NCBI GenBank assembly: GCA_022885665.1
Contig: JAGQDJ010000049.1
Coordinates: forward strand, 868,502-932,501
Direction: 5' to 3'
Origin: Triops longicaudatus
Lineage: Eukaryota; Arthropoda; Branchiopoda; Notostraca; Triopsidae
DNA length: 64,000 bases
The position numbers were made by a program, and so were the translations under genes. The notes beneath the pieces were generated by a model. The model had not been told where the DNA came from, did no database searches, and saw only the letters and a list, made by a program, of their open reading frames with translations. Shown here in pieces: positions 37,784 through 47,947 of this stretch; position 1 is the first letter of the stretch, and the number at the start of each line of letters is the position of its first letter.

Positions 37784-40700
37784 ATGGCTGACGATTCGAG
37801 TTCGTCGGGATCTTCATCGCTGGATGGAGACGAAGTGTCCAATTCGTCCAATTTGTCTCCTTTAGCAACGCCAGATTTGGTGAACCGAACAATGGATATC
37901 GAGCTAGCTGAGCTTGTCCGAATCCTGGTAAAAATTGTAAAAGTTTGTTGCGTCCTTCGACCGGAAAATTCATAATCTCTTTAAATCACACTTTTTTTCT
38001 CTCTCATTTGCAGTTGCGCGAAGACTCTTGGAAAGAAACGTGTTTAGGTAAGCAGCGCGTTTAGTTTGCTTGTACGGTTATATGACACTGTCGTCTAAAT
38101 TCGGTGGTTTTTGTTTTCGAGGACGCTGGGTTGTTTTCGTCACCTTGAAAGCTTAGTTACTCTTTAATTAAGGCCAATGAATTACACGCTCCCCAAGTAG
38201 ATTCTAATCGAGCGTATCCAAATGAGCCCCCATATCCAGTTACCTTAGCGTGAGGTATGCGGATTTCGTCCATAGAGCTGTAGGACGTCAGATGGACCTT
38301 GGGCTATGTTGGGGCCATTTGAGTTTGCGGGAGGGTTTTGGACCACTTGGCGTATAGCCAGGGAGGGTCTTAGGAACTACCAAGACCAGCCGTACGGTGT
38401 GGGTCCTAAGCGGGCGGTTTTTCAGTATCGTGCGTTTGTTAGGTTCAGCGCCAGGCTTCCATGTTACTGTGATACAGGAAAATTGTGATAAAAGCTTTAA
38501 CCTTAGTTACGGTGATAAGACGCTTTTCATTTATTGCGTTCTACAACACAGTTGTGTAACGCGATTCCGAAAGCAGCTAAGTAAACCTTTTTGGCAAGTT
38601 TTACTTTCCAACAAAATAGTACATTCTTTTGCATAGAGCTTGTATGAGTGATCGACTCAGTCTAAGGCTTGTCTTATGAGTGTAAACGACCTTGTCCCGA
38701 CACTTGTAGCTTCTATTGTTGAAAGGTGAGTGAGTCATGGGCCAAAGTGAAAGCACCCATAAAAGACAAGGCAGCGGAAGGGGCCGACTGCATGTACAAG
38801 TTCATGAAAAGGGAATCGCAGGCTTGTCTCGAGGACCTGCTAACAACAACAATCCCAACGTGTCTGGTGTTTCTTCACGTAAAGTTGGACCCAGCTTGTC
38901 GGTGCCGCATTCGTCATCGAAACACAACGCAAGTCCTTCACTGTTCCGAAGGAGTCCGTCCCAAAGAGCTCAGCTCGTAGTGACACCAAAATTGGATCGA
39001 GTGCGACGAGTTACCCATACAGCCACTGTTGCGGAATGTGACGCCAATGTGGCATGGTTCACTACGGTAAACAATTGCGAAAGCGAAAATGCTAAAGACA
39101 GCAAACCAGTTCGAGCCACTGTTCTCAATGAAGCGGTTAATCCGTACCCTGAATGGGTGCCAGAGGAAACCGGTAAACGCGAAACATCAAGTTCGGAGGA
39201 ATGGCCTACGTGGGCTAAACGTCAAGGCTGGATCGACAGTGCTTCTTTTTCGGACGATTCGGCCAGTAATAACAGTAGTGGCAAGGTCTTTCGATTATCC
39301 AGCACCACTTGGCTATTTCGGCGCTCTCCAAAACGCTTTGCATTCCAGACATCTACCGGTGATCCAGAAGGAGAGCAAGAATGCGGGAGAACAAAATGTT
39401 CTTTGGCACAGAGGAAAGTCGAAGCGGAGACGCAAACCGATGGAGATGTCCGATTACCTCACGTTCCAATAGCCGTTTCGGATGTAGCTCCTGCTGTACA
39501 GATAGTACCTGAGAGTCCGCGGATAGGTCACAGATCAGGTCGTAGTAGCGGTTACGCTTCAGCATCAGGGTCACCTCTGACTGGGCGGGTTAGCGTACGA
39601 ACTGCCCCTTTACCTGACCCCGCCCACTTGGAAAAGTTTTTTTCTGAGACCTGGCAATCTTTTCATCCCTTTTCAGCCGCAGAAGGTATTCACGTTTCTC
39701 GTTTTCTTCTATTTGGTATGGGCCGGTGGCACGGGGATTTTCTGTTTGTTAGTAGAGCCAGGGAAGTTTTCCGTCTTTACCGAGAACGCTTTGTAGAATC
39801 AGTGACAATAAATTTCGGATGTTTGACCATGCTTTTCCCGCGCTCGTAAAACCGAAACTTTCCTGGCTCTCAGATACCCAGCTTTATGACAGGACTATTA
39901 AAACCGAACGTGACGAAAACAAAAATAGGTTAAATTTGTATGCGCTTTTCAAAGTAAAAACATTCTTTGCTTATTAATTCTTTTGTAGTGCCAGAAAGGA
40001 AATATTCGTCCTTGTCCGTAAAGGTGCGTGATGGGAACGAGGAAGAGTCGCTGGCGCCTTTTTCAGAATGCAGACAAGAAAATGAGGACAATTCAGTTTC
40101 TACGAACGACAGAACTTTGCGGGTGGAAAAAACTCAAGGGGCTCAAGTGGACGACGAAAGTCCAGAATCGTTTGGAAAGACAGCAATAACGAATAATGAG
40201 CAGGACGAACCAGCAGAAGAAACGTCAGCAGAAGAACGCATACTGGAGCTTTATAATCGATTGCATCCAGAAGCTGAATTAGAGATGGTAAGATTTTCCT
40301 AATGGGGTTTTCCCTGTCATTCTGCTCTGCAAAGGGAGCTTTTGATGGATGGAGGCGGTACTTAGTCAGTCGCCGGAAAACGGAAACAGGGGGGGGACCA
40401 AGATTAGAAACATGATTTCTTGCCCATGCGGTTTATTTTCTCAGCCAAACGCTTCTTCAGTGCGAAGGGATATTGATGTAGTCGTTTAACTGTCGTGTAC
40501 TTCGGCATAATGGTAGTGATTTGGTTCTTATTGTAGACAGCTCTTGAATTGAAATGGTCGTAATAAACTTTCATGTTACATTTCTAGTCACAAGGTGGAA
40601 GTTCGTTCCACGGTTTTGTGCGAATTCAGATGAATTTGGTGAGACCTATTAGTGTTGCTGCCGGGGCGCGCCCACCTTCACTCTATGATTTGTTGGGTTC

Positions 40701-41405
40701 GACTGGATTGACTTTAGATCCGAATGTCCCGCGTGTCTCGTTCTTCTTACCACGCGACACAGTTCGCTCCATCCACGTCTCTAGGTAACAAGTATTCTTT
40801 AAGGTTGATTACCTCGTTTCGTCACTCAACGGCACGAATCTAATTTACTTAACGGTATTAACACTTGTGGGTGTAGTGAGACAACCAGTCGGGAACTAAT
40901 AGCTGCTTTGCTTCGCAAATTCCTTGTGGTCGACGATCCTCGTAAGTTTGCGTTGTATGAAAAATGTTGGGAAGTTGGCCAAACAACCAAAGGTGAGCCA
41001 ATAGCATATTTTTGAATTCCGGGGCTTGACAGAAAGTTTCTAATTTTGAACATAGCACATCTACGACGTTTGGCGGATGACGAAAAACCACTGCGTTTGT
41101 GTTTGATGTGGAGTACTAACCAACAAGCCGGCTCTCAACAGTCCCAGCGTTTCTTGGTCTTGCAAGAAAATGAAATAGGCGACATTCCCGTGAGTAGCTT
41201 TTAATATTTTTCCGGTTACGAATAGAAAAACTGACTAATGGTTGTAATTTAGTGGGAACACTTCGAATTACCCGAATTAAATAATTTCTTACGGATGTTG
41301 GACAGAGAAGAAGAAATGTATAAGATGCAACTGCGTGAGAAGTACCGGTTCATAGCGTACCGCCTGCAAGAGCTGATGCAAAGTAAACGTCCAGCGGGCT
41401 CGTGA
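37784..41405 (+). CDS. Rassf: RASSF1/3/5-type Ras-association and SARAH protein, short isoform
   Basis: Scaffold linking Ras-like GTPases to MST/Hippo kinases. Seven exons in phase give 358 aa: 37784-37927, 38014-38047, 39989-40287, 40588-40784, 40877-40992, 41056-41189, 41253-41405. The ATG sits in CTCATGG. The N-terminus is Ser-rich (MADDSSSSGSSSLDG) with no C1 zinc finger. The RA domain (about 165-290) starts HGFVRIQMNLVRPISVAAGA and contains the near-invariant LLRKFLVVDDPRKFALYE. The C-terminal SARAH helix (about 305-355) contains WEHFELPELNNFLRMLDREE. The KFLVVDDPRKFAL block points to the RASSF1/3/5 branch. An AATAAA signal lies at 41639-41644, 234 bp after the stop. Exons 1-2 end in phase 1, matching the alternative first exon of the long isoform. 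Confidence 0.92.
38737..41405 (+). CDS. Rassf: RASSF long isoform from an alternative first exon
   Basis: An open exon from an ATG at 38737 to a GT donor at 39686 (949 nt, phase 1) can splice to the same exon 39989-40287 as the short form, keeping frame (…FSAAE joined to VPERKYSSL). The product is 615 aa with the same RA and SARAH domains. The protein begins MGQSESTHKRQ, which fits the N-myristoylation pattern (Gly2, Ser6) followed by basic residues; this suggests membrane anchoring. The 316-residue extension is Ser/Arg-rich and apparently disordered, with no C1 domain. RASSF1 and RASSF5 are known to use alternative promoters; use of this one is inferred from the open frame, phase and start context, not from transcripts. 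The exon could instead be internal via a weak acceptor just before the ATG. Confidence 0.7.
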
Positions 41406-41638
41406 ATTGGCCCCAGTGTTAATCTTTTGTCAAGCACGGCTCAGGGAAAGCGTCTTGTCTTTGCTCTTTGGGGTTCTTTTTTCTGCAGTTCAAGTTCGGT
41501 TAAGGAATTCAGCAGAATGTTGATTCTAGTCTTGTACATTGTACTTAAAAAGAAGGCATGTATTTTGCTGCCTTTGCACGTCGTTTTACAGGGAGTATAT
41601 AAATAACACGATGAAATGAATATGGTAAATTCGATTCA

Positions 41639-41644
41639 AATAAA
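41639..41644 (+). terminator. Poly(A) signal of RASSF
   Basis: AATAAA 234 bp after the RASSF stop and 55 bp before the DCAF7 stop codon on the other strand. The two 3' ends therefore nearly meet, and the transcripts may overlap tail to tail. Confidence 0.6.
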
Positions 41645-41698
41645 AACTTACGAAAACGTTACAGATTATAAGGTCGACAAGTTCGCCAAGGTTGAGGT

Positions 41699-43031
41699 TT
41701 AGACTCGCAAGATCTCCAAGCATCGATTGTAACAAATAGCAATCCAGTCAGGTTGAGTGGCACCCCACTGAATTTGGTTTATTTCGCCTTCAGCTGCTGT
41801 GTACGCAAGGATGGGGTCCTCGATGGCACGTGGCATTTGCTGAATATCCCAGATCAGCGCTTGATGGTCGTCACCTGTGAACAGAATGATAATTCGCATT
41901 ATTTTCAAACAATAACACGCACGGTACGTTATTAAGTATATTTCTTACCGGCTGTACAAATATGGCACGAAGAATGCGGCGCCCATGCAATTCCATTGAC
42001 GCAAGCACGATGGTTGTTTAGTCTTGCTACAGGAGTACACGGTACCCGGACGTCCAAAATAACGACCTCACACGCGTCCATCGCTACTGTGGCTAAATAA
42101 TTAGGATCTTGCTTGTTCCACGCGAGACGAAGCAGAGGCGTGTGTTGAGGATCTTCATAAATAATGGTTGAATGCTCCAAATGCCGTAAATCAAACATGC
42201 GCACCGATCCATCGGCACCTAATTTTTTTGGGCAAAAATTAAGCATGTTTCTTACTGAAAAACCTGTTCGTCATACCAACTGAAGCAAACATATCCCTTC
42301 CGCCACCAGCCCGGCTGAAGGCAATGTCATAAACCTCTTTATCGTGTGCAATAAGTTGGGTTTTGACGTGTCCGGATACAGCCGACGTACGACCGAGTGC
42401 TTGCCCAGTTTCCAGGCCCCAAATGGTGCATGTCGTGTCAATGCTTGAGGTGCCAATCAGGTTGGGATCTATCTCGTTCCAATCGAATGACGTCAAGGGT
42501 GCGCAGAAATCAGAGTTTTTATTCTAGAATCAAGAAAGACACCTTACTATGGAAATTTCAAATCCAACATGAAAAGGCTTTTACATTATTTAGGAGACAT
42601 TCTAATCTTGTGTCAGGTTCCCCCGCCCTCCAGATTCTTAAATAGTCACCACTTGTGGCTAACAAGTCAGGATATGCTCCTTTCTACGAAAGACAAATCC
42701 TTAATAAATATTCAGGATTACATATTGCTCAAATTACTGTATCGGGGATCCACATAATTTTAGTGGTAGGATATGGATGGTCAAAAGTACTCCGTGCGCA
42801 GAATTCCGAGTTTTCTTCATCAAGGGCTACAATTTGAACCTTGTTGTTATATTCTTCAACGAAGCTGCCCAATGCAAGCCTACAAGACAAACAAAATAGT
42901 TTCCCTTTCACTGGGAATATTAGAGGTAAAACAAACCTAAACCGCTTGTCCGGGCGTAAGGACCAATTCATACTGTAAACAGTCCATGGCGCTTCGTATT
43001 TGTAAATCTCCTTCCTTTTCGTTGCAGACAT
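41699..43031 (-). CDS. DCAF7: DCAF7/WDR68 WD40 adaptor protein
   Basis: WD40 scaffold that binds DYRK/HIPK kinases and serves as a CUL4-DDB1 adaptor (plant TTG1/AN11 family). Six exons in phase: 43031-42937, 42879-42738, 42683-42585, 42523-42277, 42218-41949, 41874-41699. The product is 342 aa, the same length as the human protein. Conservation is very high throughout: KRKEIYKYEAPWTVYSMNWS, then ALGSFVEEYNNKVQIV, FDHPYPTTKIMWIPDT, GTSSIDTTCTIWGLETGQ, QLIAHDKEVYDIAFSRAGGG, WNKQDPNYLATVAMDACEVV and the C-terminus CYNRCLEILRV. Introns are about 55-70 nt except the 5' ones. The minus strand places it tail to tail with RASSF and in tandem behind the PTP gene. Confidence 0.97.
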
Positions 43032-44147
43032 CGTAAACTAAATTTCACACACTCCACAAAACCATTAGCTTTTTATTCTACCGCGTCATAACAACACGAT
43101 ATCAACTGATGGCCAGCGAATGAAAGTAACACGGCAAGGCGGGGCAAAAATATGATATATTTGAAACCGGTAGGTGGCACTTGTGCTACCGTACAGCTAT
43201 TTTTTTTAACAATCTCAGAAGAAAAAAAATCGAAAACAAAAAATGTAATAACAAGTGTTTGTTCTCTTTTGAGCATAATTTTAAGAAATTTATCCCAAGA
43301 TTTCGAAAGTTTAGTGTTTAAAATGAGTATCCACACGAATGCGATGTAGACTGTTATTATTGAAATTATTGTTGACTTTAAACACGTCTCCAGTATTTTC
43401 TGATTTTACCTATGAAGCAGTACCTTTTAATAGCGTACCCAAGGAAAGGCTTAGCAATTAAACTGGGGATAGTGGTCATTTAGACAGGCTACATGCAGTG
43501 AAAGACAAGGAACTGATGAGTGGACGATGTACTCAATCTACAGATTATTCGACAGACCTTGTGTAGGGATCTAACCGACTATATTGTAGGGATTTTTGGA
43601 CTAACCAGTTTCTCAGTAATTCGGTGTGCGACACATTCGTTTACTTGACGGATAAGAGTGAGTCTACCGCATTCCAAAAATACCTTTATTCATACCTTCC
43701 TTTTTGAATATTGACCAGCAGAGGGTTAATTCCAGTAAAATTAATGTGTAGCACAATATATCTGAGAACCAACTTATCCAAAATGGAAAATCGGGTGAAA
43801 ATAATTCAGTTTTCAATTGTTCTCTGGTTCGTTAGCTATCGCATACATAGCAGTAAATAATACTCGAGAGCTTACCAAAAGTCTTATGATGTATACACTA
43901 AAATATAATACAATACATGCTCAGTGAAGGCAATACTTTTCATACCGTGTCATGGTTTGGTCTTGATATCATTTTGGTCCTTAACAGTCAAGCATGTACA
44001 CAAACAAGTAACAATTCGTACGAAAATACAAACGTCAAAGGACGGAATGTCACCAAGAATCACAGAATAAATATGTTAAATTTTAAGTACTAGACAAGTA
44101 AAGTGTTTAAGGCTCCATATTAACCGTGAAGTCTTCGTGGCAGGACT
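43032..44147. other. Spacer between PTP and DCAF7
   Basis: About 1.1 kb on the minus strand between the PTP stop and the DCAF7 ATG. It should contain the PTP 3' UTR and the DCAF7 promoter. A minus-strand AATAAA (TTTATT on plus, near 43684) is a possible PTP poly(A) signal about 460 bp past its stop. No other gene is seen. Confidence 0.4.
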
Positions 44148-47100
44148 TTACAACGAATCCAATGCTGCGCTATTCAAGCGAGTAGCGTAGTAATGGACAG
44201 CCTGTGAATAATTTTAGATTTTCAGAAATTTGCAAGTATAAATTAATAAATAAATACTGCGTACTCAAAATTATCACGAGCTATTTTACCTTATAAATGT
44301 AATGGTACTGTTCTTTGGTTTGAACGCAACCTCCTCTCTCTTGTCGGATTCTGGCAACTATTCTAGGAACGTCTACACACTTCTGTTCGTCCAAGTGTCG
44401 CAAAGCGATGTCAATAGCAATCAACGTGCCCGTTCTCCCAGTACCCGGACTAATTGCAACCGACATTAAGAAATGCTTTCATCGAACGGAAACTAAAAGC
44501 ATACCTGCAGTGAACAACAGCTGGCCCTTGGTGATTATGCAAAAGCGTTCGAGCTTCCATAAGCATGTTAACAATGTCACGTGGATCTTCAGGCACACCT
44601 TGGGAGGGCCAACCAGTGTACCAGTAATGCGTGACTTCTCTAGCCAAGTTTTCTTCCAGATTCTGCCCAATACAAAACATAAAAAGTTAAAATCTTCAAA
44701 CCTTTAAACTAAGCCACAATTTACTACAGTAAAATCTTGCTACAACGTACACACGGGGGACGGATACTTTATTAGTTAAATCCGATTGTACGTAATAGCC
44801 AATATTAAGAACAATGCTTTTAATTTCACCGAGATAAATGGACTTGTACACAACAGCTAATTGTTCGTTATAACCGGTGTACGTTATAGATAATGTACTG
44901 TACTAATTTCATATAATTTATTTTGGCAGCTTAATAATTAATTATATTTACCTTTAACTGAAGAAAAGAGATTACGTAATTCTCCTTCAAATCCCGCTTT
45001 TTAAGTGTAACTTGGAAATCACCAAACAATCTATGGCAATCCAGTACTTCCGAAGGTGGCAAATATTCTGCACAACGCGCCTGAAATGATAACCATTTCT
45101 TATTGACTGAGAACAGAAACCCGTTACAAAAGCTATTACCACTCCGTTTTCAAACAAATCAGTCAACTGGAAAACCAGTTTGGTTCGAGTTTCCCAAGCC
45201 ATTCGCCAAAATTCAGCTACTGTGTTATCCATAGGTCCTTGGCAGGCAATATAAAACTTTTCTTCCTCCTTAGGCCCCTATAGTGAAATACAATCCTTGG
45301 TTAGCTACTCTTATGCCGACGTCGAGCTTCTGTCGTCTACCTTGATGTAATTTGCGTTAATATAATCCGATGTGGGATCCTCCCCAATTTGGGTTAAAAT
45401 CACTCGTGTTTCCGGAACGGGAATAACATTTGCATATCGGTTTTTTGTTTCCGCTCCCTGTGGCAGTTCATCCAACCTGGGACCGGGATTGGGAATGTTA
45501 GAGAATTCCGCATCGATAGAAGGCTCTTTCTCTAAAAACAATGCCAGCTGCGCTCCCGTTAACGAATTACTCGGCCCGGTCTAAAATCAAAATATTACAA
45601 CCCAATTGCAACAACTAGATACCATCTATTCCTTACATTATCGTCAAAAGCGAAGTTCAGAAACGAACGTTTTGACGCGCGTAGCTTTCTTTTGCTTCCC
45701 CTACGGAATGATTGCGTAGGACTCACATTGTCCATGGTAAACATATCTAATCTGCTCGGATTACACCGTCTGGCGTATGCTGCACTCCGAACTTGGCGTT
45801 TCCTCAAGAAAATCTAAAAAAAATCGTAGACAATTATGGACAACTGATAGCTAAAATCTAATGAGTTAGTAATAAAATAAATATGTTTATCTTAGCCGAC
45901 AAGTTATCTACTTTTTTTTGTGAACATATGTATAAGAATGAAATAAGGAAGTCATTAAGATGGTGAAGATCAGAAAAATAAAACACGAACTTTAACTCGT
46001 TACTTCGTGCAGTTTTTAAAAATTAAATATTGTACCATCATTATGCCTAGGAGGACCGAAAGTAAAGCTATAGTTGAAATGACGATGGCTGCAATAATCC
46101 CAGGCTCAAGTCCCGCTCGGTAAGCTTCCGTGGGTAAAGGACTGTAGTACTCCGTAACTGGCGTCGTTGGCTCTTCATCTTTGATAACATGCAACGGCGC
46201 TTTAGTCTTGTTAACCGTATTCACGCTTACTCCCGTAGTCGAACTAACAGGAATTACAAATGGTGTGGTAAACGCTCTCCCAGTGGTCGTTTTCGTTTTC
46301 GACATTTGGGTCGTAGTTGTAGGTGTCGTCGGACGTGTTTCTGCCGTTGTCCTGGCCGTATTTTCTACGACTGACTCATTCACAACGACGCTTGCCGTGG
46401 TGAACGAAGGCAGCTCTGTTTTCAGCTCCGGAATCACGTTAATTTCGCTGTCGACCGAAGCCAGCGACTGATCGACATTTCCGCCCAATTCCGTCCCAAG
46501 TTCGGGCCCAGGGGAAGTCGGTGGTGTTGTTGAACGCTGCACTGGCGTAAGGATTGGCACGGGGATATCGGATCCTTGTTCACCATCTTCAATGAAATTG
46601 GGTAAGGTGACAGGAAGCCAAGTGGTCCCCACATTCTCTTCCGATTCTTCTCCAATTTCCCAAACCGGGGCTACGGTTACCGTCAAATCCAGCTCATTAT
46701 CTGCGGTATTGGTGTCTGATGTCGGAATTAACTCTGGTTTGGAGCCGCTCTCGAGTGCCGGGGCCACAAATGTAGTGAATCCATCCAGGTCTCCATTACC
46801 GTATTCTTCAACGGATTCTGTCGTTACTCGGCTAGTTACAGAATGGAGTGCATTCGTATTAGATTCAAGCGATTTTAATGTCGTCGTTGTAACGGATGAC
46901 ACGGTCGTTTCAACCGTTCCAGACAAGTTTCTAGCAGCATTCTCCACGCTAGCGTTCCCAACAATTGGTTTCAGGTTGACATTTTCCAAAAGCGGTCCAG
47001 CTACGGTACCGAAAACCGCTTCTTGCGCTATGCCCGGTGTCGTGCTTTTGATTACCGATGTCGTAATTGGTTCTGGCGTCGTATTCAACACGGGAATCGT

Positions 47101-47947
47101 AGTACTTTGGAACGTCGACAATGACACTAGTTTGGGAGTCGTACTCGACGCAGGTGTTGTACTCGGAATCGCTGGCGTGGTGATTGGTATCGGCGTCGTA
47201 GTTGAGATTATACGAGTAGTCTGTGTTGTAGTTTGCGTACGTTCAGCAACTAGCGAAGAAGTTCCCTGGATTCTGGTCCTGCTAGGCGCGATTCTCACAG
47301 GAACAGTCACAGTAGGCACGGAAGTCGGCCTTCGTGTCTGGCTTGGTCGTACTCTTGTTAGCGAAGAGGACGCAGTGGGAAACGCGATAGCGTTGCTCAC
47401 TCCCGAACTTGCCGTTGGAGTTTGGGTCGGCCAGGATATCGGGGTCCAATCATTATTAACGCTTTGGACTGATTCTATGATTCCCGGCAAAGTTACTGAT
47501 AAAGAGGGCTCGAGGGTGGAGAAAGCTACAATGTTGTTGGTTTGTAGGTTAAGGCCAAGCGGGAGCCCGGAGAAAGGGTCATGAGGGTGACGAGAGGGTC
47601 TTCTCTCCCTTTCTGAAAATGCGGCATCCGTTTTGCGGAAGGGAAGCAAGGGAGGAGTAACTTGAAAGTCACTCGTGATCTCGAAGTCGGGTCCATCGCC
47701 CGGCAAATGCGTCAAGATCCTGGGCCGAGCTTCAGTTGCATTAAACGGCGTGACTGTGGGTCTCGAACTCGCATCGGCAATTCCTGACAAGTTCGCTGTC
47801 TCTCCTTGCGACACGGCCACGATAACTAAAGAAAGAGAAAGTGCAATAATTTGGATAGTAACGGTGCAAAACACATGAACAATGGTATTAACGTGGTAAG
47901 CCAGTGAAAATCGTACCTGTTAGAACGAAAACGATGACGAAATTCAT
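44148..47947 (-). CDS. Receptor-type tyrosine phosphatase with mucin-like ectodomain
   Basis: Nine exons in phase give 958 aa: 47947-47917, 47825-46036, 45813-45637, 45580-45341, 45277-45140, 45080-44952, 44662-44505, 44449-44290, 44201-44148. The signal peptide is MNFVIVFVLTVIVAVSQG. A Thr/Ser/Pro-rich ectodomain of about 560 residues (TTPAIPSTTPASSTTP-like tracts) has no recognisable FN3 or Ig domain and is likely O-glycosylated. One membrane helix (about 586-609) is followed by RKRQVR. The single PTP domain has KNRY, YINANYI, QGPMDNTVAEFWRM, the P-loop HCSPGTGRTG (Cys887, Arg893) and the Q-loop QTKEQY, then a 17-residue last exon. Odd points: the WPD loop reads WPS (Ser855 replaces the general acid), the P-loop has Pro after Ser, and the usual KCxxYWP is RCAEYLP. 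Activity is therefore probably weak or absent, as in IA-2-like receptors. The precise subfamily is not recognised. Confidence 0.92.
44727..44900. mobile_element. pogo/Tigger-like MITE in a PTP intron
   Basis: A 174-bp element with imperfect terminal inverted repeats. The left end is CAGTAAAATCTTGCTACAAC followed by GTACAC; the right end, read in reverse complement, is CAGTACATTATCTATAACGTACAC. It is flanked by TA on both sides (44725-44726 and 44901-44902), the target duplication of Tc1/mariner-pogo elements, whose ends typically begin CAGT. It has no coding capacity. It lies in the intron 44663-44951 (289 nt), whereas most neighbouring introns are 55-90 nt, so it accounts for most of the extra length. 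Confidence 0.75.

Noticed and set aside
46592..47584. 330-codon open frame on the plus strand, antisense to the PTP ectodomain
   Set aside because: It is a by-product of the Thr/Val-rich codons of the mucin-like exon, whose complements rarely form stops. It has no family match and no splice structure.
47826..47874. ATG at 47874 as the start of the PTP protein
   Set aside because: It lies in a proposed intron with good splice sites; the spliced upstream ATG at 47947 gives a typical signal peptide.
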